Positions 27,956 through 34,757 of a stretch of 44,249 nucleotides of DNA are shown piece by piece. The number at the start of each line of letters is the position of its first letter. Position 1 is the stretch's first letter. The translations under genes and the position numbers were made by a program. This DNA is from Polaromonas sp. (GTDB lineage: Bacteria > Pseudomonadota > Gammaproteobacteria > Burkholderiales > Burkholderiaceae_C): NCBI GenBank assembly GCA_013824015.1, contig PNNC01000158.1, forward strand, positions 1-44,249. Direction: 5' to 3'. Under the pieces are notes generated by a model. It saw only the letters and a list, made by a program, of their open reading frames with translations, searched no databases and was not told the origin of the DNA.

Positions 27956-28297
27956 TCAGTGGCTGATCATCCAGGGACGCTTGCTCGGAAAGGCCTTGTT
28001 GCCGTTGGGCGCGGTGACCGTGGCGCCGCGTTTGCCACTGGCGCAGCAGCCGCAGCCGGCCGGGTGTTTGAGCCGCGCGTAGCTGCCCGAACTTTTCGGC
28101 TCGTGGCGTGCGCGTTCGTTGGTGGCCATCGCGAGGCGTGTGCCGCCTTCCATCAGGGCCAGTGCGGGCGCGCTCGCGAGGATGCGCGGCGCAACACCGC
28201 CGCAGGACGGGCAGGCCGCGTCCTGGTTGCGCATGGCCACCGAACGCAGCGCATCGAAGCTGCCGCATTGCGCGCAGTCGTAGTCGTAAGTCGGCAT
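27956..28297 (-). CDS. fmdB: FmdB-family zinc-ribbon protein
   Basis: 113 residues. Starts MPTYDYDCAQCG and has CxxC pairs at CAQC and CPSC that form the FmdB/CxxC_CxxC_SSSS zinc ribbon, then a second Cys cluster (GCGCC) further on. FmdB was named in Methylophilus as a putative regulator next to formamidase; its real role is unclear. The ATG at 28297 follows the fmdA stop by 8 bases, so the two are co-transcribed and probably coupled; the same frame stays open far upstream inside fmdA but only this start gives the family N-terminus. Confidence 0.88.
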   Translation of the reverse strand: MPTYDYDCAQCGSFDALRSVAMRNQDAACPSCGGVAPRILASAPALALMEGGTRLAMATNERARHEPKSSGSYARLKHPAGCGCCASGKRGATVTAPNGNKAFPSKRPWMISH

Positions 28298-28305
28298 GAT
28301 TCGGC

Positions 28306-29532
28306 CTACTTGATGTCGTGCGACAGTGGCATGTCGATTTTGCCGTCGATGTGCTTGGTCGGACCGGACGCGTTGGGATTGATGTCGAAGTCGAAGATCT
28401 GCGTCGGCAGCCACAGGGTGGCGCAGGCGTTGGGCACGTCGACCACGCCGCTGATGTGGCCCTGCACCGGCGCCGTGCCGAGGATGGAATAGGCCTGGGC
28501 GCCGGAGTAGCCGAATTTCTTCAGGTACTCGATCGCGTTCAGGCAGGCCTGGCGGTAGGCGACGTTGACGTCGAGGTAATACTGCTTGCCGGCCTCGTCG
28601 ACCGAGATGCCTTCGAAAATCAGGTAGTCGTTGTAGGCTGGCGTGATCACGCTGGGCTTGAAAATCGGGTTCTTGATGCCGTACTTGGCCATGCCGCCCT
28701 TGATCAGCGTGACCTTCATGTGGACCCAGCCGGCCATCTCGATGGCGCCGCAGAAGGTGATCTCGCCGTCGCCCTGGCTGAAGTGCAGGTCGCCGACCGA
28801 CAGGCCCGCGCCGTCCACATAGACCGGGAAAAACACCTTGGCGCCGCGCGACAAATCCTTGATGTCGCAATTGCCGCCGTGTTCACGCGGCGGCACGGTG
28901 CGAGCGCCCTCGGCGGCAGCTTTGGCCTTGGCCTCGCCTTTGAGCTTGCCCATGTGAGCGGTGCCGGGCGAGGGCGGATTCGCCAGGCCGCCGGTCGGGT
29001 TGGTGTCTATCAGTTGCTGCTCGCGCTGGTTCCACAGGTCCAGCATTTTCCTGTCGGGCAGGCAGCCGATCAGGCCGGGGTGGATCAGGCCGGCAAAGTT
29101 GACACCGGGAATGTGGCGCGAGCTGGTGAACATGCCCTTGAAGTCCCAGATCGACTTCTGCGCTTCGGGAAAATGTTCGGTCAGGAAACCGCCGCCGTTT
29201 TTCTTCGAGAAGAAACCGTTGAAGCCCCAGAGGCTGTCGGGCTTGGCGCCGATGTCCAGCAGGTCCACCACCAGCAGGTCACCGGGCTCGGCACCCTTGA
29301 CGCCGACCGGGCCCGACAGGTAATGCACCGTGGTCAGGTCAATGTCGCGCACATCGTCGGCGCTGTCGTTGTTCTTGATGAAACCACCGGTCCAGTCGAA
29401 AGTCTCGAGAATGAAGTCGTCGCCCGGGTTGACCCAGCAGGCCATCGGGATGTCCGGGTGCCAGCGGTTGTGGATCATTTCGTTTTCGGTCGGCGATTTG
29501 CTCAGGTCAACCTTGATCAGGGTATCGGTCAT
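28306..29532 (-). CDS. fmdA: formamidase
   Basis: 408 residues, FmdA/AmdA acetamidase-formamidase family, the usual length. It hydrolyses formamide to formate and ammonia in the cytoplasm. Recognisable stretches: NRWHPDIPMACWVNPGDDF, ETFDWTGGFIKNNDSADDVRD, YLSGPVGVKGAEPGDLLVVD, FPGVNF-like HIPGVNFAGLIHPG, HGGNCDIKDLSRG and VGDLHFSQGDGEITFCGAIE, which contain the conserved acidic and histidine residues of the active site. CAGGAG precedes the ATG. It follows urtE by 32 bases and precedes fmdB by 8, in one minus-strand unit with the Urt-type importer. Confidence 0.96.
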   Translation of the reverse strand: MTDTLIKVDLSKSPTENEMIHNRWHPDIPMACWVNPGDDFILETFDWTGGFIKNNDSADDVRDIDLTTVHYLSGPVGVKGAEPGDLLVVDLLDIGAKPDSLWGFNGFFSKKNGGGFLTEHFPEAQKSIWDFKGMFTSSRHIPGVNFAGLIHPGLIGCLPDRKMLDLWNQREQQLIDTNPTGGLANPPSPGTAHMGKLKGEAKAKAAAEGARTVPPREHGGNCDIKDLSRGAKVFFPVYVDGAGLSVGDLHFSQGDGEITFCGAIEMAGWVHMKVTLIKGGMAKYGIKNPIFKPSVITPAYNDYLIFEGISVDEAGKQYYLDVNVAYRQACLNAIEYLKKFGYSGAQAYSILGTAPVQGHISGVVDVPNACATLWLPTQIFDFDINPNASGPTKHIDGKIDMPLSHDIK

Positions 29533-29564
29533 GCTCTTGCTCCTGGAGGGGGTGGTACGGGGAA

Positions 29565-30254
29565 TCAGACGGAAAGAAACTGCTTGATACGTGCCGTGTC
29601 GGTGGCAGCGCGTGTGCTTTCGTGCACCAGCTGACCGCCTTCGATGACGAACAGGCGGTCCGCCACGTCCATGGCAAAACTCAGCACCTGTTCGGACACG
29701 ATGATGGTGATCTCGCGCATCTTGCGGATCTCGTTGAGCGCGCGCGCGATGTCCTTGATGATGGACGGCTGGATGCCTTCGGTCGGCTCGTCGAGCAGCA
29801 GCACCTTGGGGTTGGTCACCAGCGCGCGGGCAATCGCGAGTTGCTGCTGCTGGCCACCCGACAGGTTGCCGCCCTTGCGGCCGCGCATGTCGAACAGCAC
29901 CGGGAACAGCGCGTAGATTTCTTCGGGCACCTGTTTGTGGCGCACGTTCTCCAGCCCGGTCTGGATGTTCTCCAGCACGGTCAGCGTCGGGAAAATCATG
30001 CGGCCCTGCGGCACATAAGCCACGCCCTTGGCGACACGCTGGTAACTCTCGTCTTTCGAGATGTCCTGGCCATCGACCTCGATCGTTCCCGATTTCAGTG
30101 GCAGGATGCCGATCAGCGACTTGAACAGCGTGGTTTTGCCCATGCCATTGCGGCCCATGATGGCGACGGTTTCGTTTTTCTTGGCCGAGAAGCTGATGCC
30201 GTGCAGCGCCTCGCTCTGGCCGTAGCTGACATGCAGGTTGTTGACGTTGAGCAT
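29565..30254 (-). CDS. urtE: urea/amide ABC transporter ATP-binding protein UrtE
   Basis: 229 residues, single ABC cassette of the LivF type. Walker A GRNGMGKTT, Q-loop region VAYVPQGRMIFP, signature NLSGGQQQQLAIARAL and Walker B VLLLDEPTEGIQPS are exactly the UrtE pattern. It forms the ATPase dimer with UrtD. AAGGAG lies before the ATG at 30254. The last gene of the transporter, with formamidase next, as in Methylophilus fmd clusters. No urease genes are in the window, so amides are at least as likely a substrate as urea. Confidence 0.94.
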   Translation of the reverse strand: MLNVNNLHVSYGQSEALHGISFSAKKNETVAIMGRNGMGKTTLFKSLIGILPLKSGTIEVDGQDISKDESYQRVAKGVAYVPQGRMIFPTLTVLENIQTGLENVRHKQVPEEIYALFPVLFDMRGRKGGNLSGGQQQQLAIARALVTNPKVLLLDEPTEGIQPSIIKDIARALNEIRKMREITIIVSEQVLSFAMDVADRLFVIEGGQLVHESTRAATDTARIKQFLSV

Positions 30255-30264
30255 GGGGTTCTCC

Positions 30265-31008
30265 TTAGTGGCCGAGGTAGACGTCGATCACGCGCGGATC
30301 GGCCTGGACTTTTTCCATCGATCCTTCGGCCAGGATCTTTCCCTGGTGCATCACGGTCACCTTGTCGGCGATACGTTTGACGAACTCCATGTCGTGTTCG
30401 ATGACGATCATCGCGCGGCCCTTGCAAATGCGCTGCAGCAGCTCGGCCGTCAGTTCGCGCTCGCGCACGCTCATGCCGGCAATCGGCTCGTCCAGCATCA
30501 GCAGCTCCGGGTCCTGCATCAGCAACATGCCGATTTCCAGCCATTGCTTCTGCCCGTGCGACAGCAGTCCGGCCTCGGTGTCGAGTTGCGCCTCCAGGCC
30601 GATCTCGGCGGCCACCGCCTGGACCTGGGCCTTGACCTCGTCGCTGCGTTTGAAAAACAGCGCGCCGAACACGCCGCGTCCGCGCGGGAAGGACACCTCG
30701 AGGTTCTGGAACACGCTGAGGTTTTCGTAGATCGACGGCGTCTGGAATTTGCGGCCTATGCCGGAGCGCACGATCTGGTACTCGGGCAGTTTGGTCATCT
30801 CGCTGTTCTTGAACTTGATGCTGCCGGCGCTGGCGCGGGTCTTGCCGCAGATCAGGTCCAGCAAGGTGGTTTTGCCGGCGCCATTGGGGCCGATGATCAC
30901 GCGCAGCTCGTTCTGGTCCACGTAGAGGTTCAGGCTGTCGATGGCCTTGAAACCGTCGAAGGACACGGTCAGGTCTTCCACCGAGAGGACAAAGTCTGTG
31001 TTGCTCAT
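30265..31008 (-). CDS. urtD: urea/amide ABC transporter ATP-binding protein UrtD
   Basis: 247 residues, LivG-type cassette. Walker A GPNGAGKTT, signature variant LLSHGQKQWLEIGMLL (diagnostic of UrtD), Walker B LLMLDEPIAGMS and switch VIEHDMEF. The start at 31008 (MSNTDFVLSVEDL) has AAGGGGA before it. The open frame continues upstream through urtC but that part is a shadow. Eleven bases separate it from urtC and ten from urtE. Confidence 0.94.
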   Translation of the reverse strand: MSNTDFVLSVEDLTVSFDGFKAIDSLNLYVDQNELRVIIGPNGAGKTTLLDLICGKTRASAGSIKFKNSEMTKLPEYQIVRSGIGRKFQTPSIYENLSVFQNLEVSFPRGRGVFGALFFKRSDEVKAQVQAVAAEIGLEAQLDTEAGLLSHGQKQWLEIGMLLMQDPELLMLDEPIAGMSVRERELTAELLQRICKGRAMIVIEHDMEFVKRIADKVTVMHQGKILAEGSMEKVQADPRVIDVYLGH

Positions 31009-31019
31009 GGGTGTTCCCC

Positions 31020-32204
31020 TTAGGTTTGCTGGCCGCTCAGGCCGGCGGGCAGGGCGGGCGCGTCGCTGCTGACAGCGGGCGTCGGGGGCGGAGCGGGGGG
31101 TGACGCGGCCGGCGTCCTGGATTTCCCTAAACGTTTCGCCAGCCAGGGTTTGACCCGGTTGTTGTAGACACCGGCCAGGCCGTCGGGGAAGGCCAGCACC
31201 ACGCCCAGGAACATGGCGGCCATCAGGAACAGCCAGAGGTCGGGGAAACTTTCCGAAAAATAGGTCTTGCCGAAGTTGACCAGCAGTGCGCCATACACCG
31301 CACCGACCAGCGACATGCGCCCGCCGACGGCCGCAAAAATCACCATCTCGATCGAGGGCACGATGCCGACCAGCGAGGGCGACATGAAACCGACCTGCAG
31401 GGTGAACATCGCGCCGCCGACGGCCGACAGCAGGGCCGCCAGGCAAAAGGCAAAGATGCGGAACATCGCGACGTCGTAGCCGGAGAAACGCACGCGGTCT
31501 TCCTTGTCGCGCATGGCCAGCAGCAGGGTGCCGAGTTTGCTGCGCTGTATCCAGGCGCACAGCACGATGGCGCCCAGCAGCAGGCCGCTGGTCAGGAAAT
31601 ACAGGATGTACTTGGCGCTGTCGGTGCGGGTGTCCCAGCCCATCAGGGTCTTGAGGTCGGTCATGCCGTTGACGCCGCCGGTGTAACCCTGCTGGCCGAT
31701 GATCAGCACGGTCAGGATCAGCGCCACCGCCTGCGTGATGATGGCGAAGTAGACGCCGCCGACACGCCGCTTGAACATCGCGTAACCGATGATGAAGGCC
31801 AGCAGGGTGGGCACCACCAGGATCAGCAGCACGGTCAGCGGGAAAGACTGGAACGGTGTCCACCAGACCGGCAGCGCGGTGATCTGGTTCCAGTCCATGA
31901 AGTCGGGGATGCCGGGTGTGGACTGGATTTTGGTGGTGATCGGGTCGCTGGCTTCCAGCTTCAAAAACATGGCCATGCCGTAACCGCCCAGGCCAAAAAA
32001 CACGCCCTGGCCCAGGCTCAGCACGCCGCCATAACCCCAGAGCATCACCAGGCCCAGCGCCACGAAGGCGTAACTCAGGTATTTGCCGACCAGGTTCAGG
32101 CGGAACAGGTCCAGCGCCAGCGGGAAAACCACCAGCAGGACCACGGCCAGCAGCAGCACGCTGCCCATGCTGTTGCGCCCTATCCATAACTTGATGCTGT
32201 TCAT
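31020..32204 (-). CDS. urtC: urea/amide ABC transporter permease UrtC
   Basis: 394 residues, LivM-type permease with about ten hydrophobic helices (first at LLAVVLLVVFPLALDLF). Family marks are YAFVALGLVMLWGYGGVLSLGQGVFFGLGGY and GGVNGMTDLK, then the coupling region LLAMRDKEDRVRFSGYDVA. The C-terminal 30 residues are Pro/Ala/Ser-rich and probably disordered. It pairs with UrtB in the inner membrane. A weak CGGAG precedes the ATG. Confidence 0.93.
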   Translation of the reverse strand: MNSIKLWIGRNSMGSVLLLAVVLLVVFPLALDLFRLNLVGKYLSYAFVALGLVMLWGYGGVLSLGQGVFFGLGGYGMAMFLKLEASDPITTKIQSTPGIPDFMDWNQITALPVWWTPFQSFPLTVLLILVVPTLLAFIIGYAMFKRRVGGVYFAIITQAVALILTVLIIGQQGYTGGVNGMTDLKTLMGWDTRTDSAKYILYFLTSGLLLGAIVLCAWIQRSKLGTLLLAMRDKEDRVRFSGYDVAMFRIFAFCLAALLSAVGGAMFTLQVGFMSPSLVGIVPSIEMVIFAAVGGRMSLVGAVYGALLVNFGKTYFSESFPDLWLFLMAAMFLGVVLAFPDGLAGVYNNRVKPWLAKRLGKSRTPAASPPAPPPTPAVSSDAPALPAGLSGQQT

Positions 32205-32250
32205 GAAAAACTCCGGTTTGTCTGGGAATGCGGTGGAAGAGTCGGGTGGC

Positions 32251-33165
32251 CTAACGCCGTACCTTGGAGGCGAACAGGCCCTGCGGCCGCAGCATCAGGA
32301 TCGTCACGATGGCCATCAGGGTCAGCACCTTGGCCATGGAGCCGGTCATGAAAAACTCGGCAATCGACTGTGTCTGCGCAATGCCGAAGGCCGACACCAC
32401 GGTGCCCAGCAGGCTGGCGGCGCCGCCGAAGGTCACGACCAGGAAGGCATCGACGATGTAGAGCGAGCCGCTGGTCGGGCCGGTCGAGCCGATGGTGGTG
32501 AAGGCCGCGCCGGCGACACCGGCGATGCCGCAGCCGATCGCAAAGGTCAGCCGGTCGGTCTTCTTGGTGTTGATGCCGGTGGCGTTGGCCATCACGCGAT
32601 TCGCGACGGTGGCGCGAACCCGCAGGCCCCAGCGCGACTTGTGCAGCGCGACCAGCACGCCACAGGTGACCACCAGCGTCAGCGCCATCACAAACATGCC
32701 GTTGATCGGGATGTCCAGACCTTCGGCCGGCGCCCAGGAGCCCATCAGCCAGTCGGGCAGGGTCGGGCTGACTTCCTTGGCGCCGAAGGTGGTGCGGAAG
32801 ATCTGCTGCATGCCCAGCGACAGGCCCCAGGTCGCCAGCAGGGTGTCCAGCGGGCGTTTGTAGAGATGCCGGATGAAGGCCCATTCGGCGAGCCAGCCCG
32901 CTGCGAAGGCAAACAGGAAGGCCGCGAAGATCGCAAACGGAAAGTAGGCCTGCACAAAACCCGGTGCGTAGGTTTCGGACAGGTGGGAAAACAGGTAGAT
33001 GGTGTAGGCGCCAATGGTCATGAACTCGCCATGCGCCATGTTGATGACACCCATCTGCCCGAAAATGATGGCCAGTCCCAGGCCCATCAGCAGCAGCACG
33101 GAAAACAGGCTCAGGCCGGCAAAGCCTTGCATCAGGCCGATGTTGAGCATTTCGGAAACGGTCAT
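32251..33165 (-). CDS. urtB: urea/amide ABC transporter permease UrtB
   Basis: 304 residues, LivH-type permease with about eight membrane segments. Typical stretches: GLAIIFGQMGVINMAHGEFMTIGAY, LLATWGLSLGMQQIFRTTFGAKEVS and FGGAASLLGTVVSAFGIAQTQSIAEFF. Many proteobacterial UrtB proteins carry a long periplasmic N-terminal extension; this one lacks it and is close to the short form. GGAG precedes the ATG at 33165. A strong stem-loop lies between it and urtA. Confidence 0.93.
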   Translation of the reverse strand: MTVSEMLNIGLMQGFAGLSLFSVLLLMGLGLAIIFGQMGVINMAHGEFMTIGAYTIYLFSHLSETYAPGFVQAYFPFAIFAAFLFAFAAGWLAEWAFIRHLYKRPLDTLLATWGLSLGMQQIFRTTFGAKEVSPTLPDWLMGSWAPAEGLDIPINGMFVMALTLVVTCGVLVALHKSRWGLRVRATVANRVMANATGINTKKTDRLTFAIGCGIAGVAGAAFTTIGSTGPTSGSLYIVDAFLVVTFGGAASLLGTVVSAFGIAQTQSIAEFFMTGSMAKVLTLMAIVTILMLRPQGLFASKVRR

Positions 33166-33213
33166 GGCAGGCTCCGGGAACGGCGTTGAAGGTCGTGGCG
33201 TGCGGGCGGGAAA

Positions 33214-33262
33214 GCCCCTGCCGGCTCACCCCGCCACTGCGGCGGAGGGAACCGGCAAGGGC
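33214..33262 (-). promoter_or_regulatory. intercistronic stem-loop between urtA and urtB
   Basis: Outer arms of 11 bases (33214-33224 with 33252-33262, one G-U pair) enclose an inner stem CCGCC/GGCGG with a 5-base loop. Only three T residues follow on the minus strand. Such structures after a binding-protein gene typically protect its mRNA and reduce transport-gene expression. Confidence 0.55.
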
Positions 33263-33269
33263 GCCCGGC

Positions 33270-34541
33270 TTACTGGTAACCCTTGGGGAAGGGGTTGGGT
33301 TCGATCAGCGCGGGCGACTCGGCCACCACCTTGAACTGGCCGTCGGTCTGGGCCATGCCGATACGCGCCTTGCTCCACAGGTGATGGTTCTCATGCACCT
33401 TCACGTAGCCTTCGGGCGCTGTCTTGAGCTCGATACCGGCCGATGCGGCGGCGATCTTGTCCACGTCGAAGCTGCCGGCCTTCTCGACGGCGGCTTTCCA
33501 CAGCCAGGGGCCGAGGTAGCCGGCCTGGGTCACGTCGCCGATCACCGCATCCTTGCCGTACTTGGCCTTGAAGGCCGACACAAAGGCCTTGTTGTTCGGG
33601 TTGTCCAGCGACTGGAAGTACTTCATGGAGGCGTAGAAACCGTTCATGTTTTCGCCACCGATACCCAGCACCTCGTCTTCGGTCACCGAGATCGTCAGCA
33701 GGAACTGCTTGGCAGCCGTCACGCCAGCAGCCTTGAGCTGCTTGTAGAAGGCGACGTTGGAGCCGCCGACCACGGCGATGAAGATGCAGTCCGGCTTGGC
33801 CACCTTGATCTTGTTGATCAGCGAGTTGAAGTTGGTGTGGCCCAGCGGGTAATACTCCTCGCCGACAACCTTGCTGCCGGTCAGGTGCGCCTCGATGTGT
33901 TTGCGGCCTATCTTCATCGAGGTGCGCGGCCAGATGTAGTCGGAGCCGACCAGGAAGAAGGTCTTGGCTTTTTTCTCTTTCGAGGCCCAGTCCAGGCCGT
34001 ACAGGATTTGCTGCGTGGCTTCCTGGCCGGTGTAGATCACGTTTTTGCTCTGCTCCAGGCCTTCGTAAAAGGTCGGGTAGTAAAGCATGCCGTTTTCCTT
34101 CTCGAAGATCGGCAGCACGGCCTTGCGCGAGGCCGAGGTCCAGCAGCCGAACACCGCCGCAACCTTGTCGTTGACCAGCAGCTTCTTGGATTTTTCGGCA
34201 AAGGTCGGCCAGTCGGAGGCGCCGTCTTCCTTGATGACCTTGATCTTGCGGCCCAGCACACCGCCCATGGCGTTGATCTGGTCGATCGCGAGCTGCTCGG
34301 CCTGGATCGAGCCGGTTTCCGAGATCGCCATGGTGCCGGTGGCCGAGTGCAGCTGGCCGACGGTGACTTCGGTGTCGGTGACAGCCAGCTTGGTGGTGTT
34401 GACCTTGGCGGTGGGAAAGGCCTGCGCCTGGGCCCAGCCCGGCAAACCAGCCAGCGGCAGCGCGGCGGCCATGCCCTGTACAAGTCGCCTGCGGTTGATG
34501 AGGGAAGGCTGGGAAGATGGATCGCGATCGTCGTTGGACAT
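33270..34541 (-). CDS. urtA: urea/short-chain amide ABC transporter substrate-binding protein
   Basis: 423 residues, periplasmic. The N-terminus has a twin-arginine-like signal (NRRRLVQGMAAALPLAGLPGWAQA). The mature part has UrtA/FmdD marks: VTVGQLHSATGTMAISE, NAMGGVLGRKIKV, ASDWPTFAEKSKKLL, FGCWTSASRKAVLP, YEGLEQSKNVIYTGQEATQQ and PLGHTNFNSLINKIK. It binds urea or short amides and delivers them to UrtBCDE. The ATG at 34541 has AGGAG about nine bases before it and is preferred over an open extension to 34613. It is the first gene of the minus-strand amide operon and faces the NCS1-kinase gene across a control region with an inverted repeat. Confidence 0.93.
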   Translation of the reverse strand: MSNDDRDPSSQPSLINRRRLVQGMAAALPLAGLPGWAQAQAFPTAKVNTTKLAVTDTEVTVGQLHSATGTMAISETGSIQAEQLAIDQINAMGGVLGRKIKVIKEDGASDWPTFAEKSKKLLVNDKVAAVFGCWTSASRKAVLPIFEKENGMLYYPTFYEGLEQSKNVIYTGQEATQQILYGLDWASKEKKAKTFFLVGSDYIWPRTSMKIGRKHIEAHLTGSKVVGEEYYPLGHTNFNSLINKIKVAKPDCIFIAVVGGSNVAFYKQLKAAGVTAAKQFLLTISVTEDEVLGIGGENMNGFYASMKYFQSLDNPNNKAFVSAFKAKYGKDAVIGDVTQAGYLGPWLWKAAVEKAGSFDVDKIAAASAGIELKTAPEGYVKVHENHHLWSKARIGMAQTDGQFKVVAESPALIEPNPFPKGYQ

Positions 34542-34625
34542 GATGCTGGGCTCCTGCGGTTGATGAAAAGGTGAACGGGGAAAAGACCGGTTGCTGAAAC
34601 GGATCATGTTCACAAGCGCGCGCAG

Positions 34626-34651
34626 GCCCTATACGTCAATCAACGTAGGGC
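34626..34651. promoter_or_regulatory. inverted repeat in the urtA / NCS1-kinase control region
   Basis: GCCCTATACGT, CAATCA, ACGTAGGGC: an imperfect palindrome with CCCTA/TAGGG outer and ACGT/ACGT inner arms, offset by one base. It is 85 bases before urtA and about 107 bases before the kinase start. Palindromes containing TACGTA-like cores are typical of NarL/LuxR-type response regulators, so it may be the binding site of the adjacent regulator. Confidence 0.45.
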
Positions 34652-34757
34652 GGTGTCTTGAGTGCACGCACCAGATGCGGGCACACTTCTTGCGCGCCCC
34701 TGCGGAGAGCGCCACCGGCGTGTTTCCTCCAGCCGGCCGTTCGACGGAGACCGTCTC

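Noticed and set aside
27801-28268. Minus-strand frame overlapping fmdB with an Ala/Pro-rich tail.
   Set aside because: The correct fmdB frame has the zinc-ribbon cysteines; this frame has none of the family features.
31009-32187. 640-residue frame running from urtD through urtC.
   Set aside because: The part over urtC is an out-of-frame shadow; urtC has a proper permease in another frame.
34662-34757. GTG start for the NCS1-kinase giving 32 more residues.
   Set aside because: The extra residues are Arg/Pro-rich and not transporter-like, whereas TTG at 34758 has a good ribosome site.
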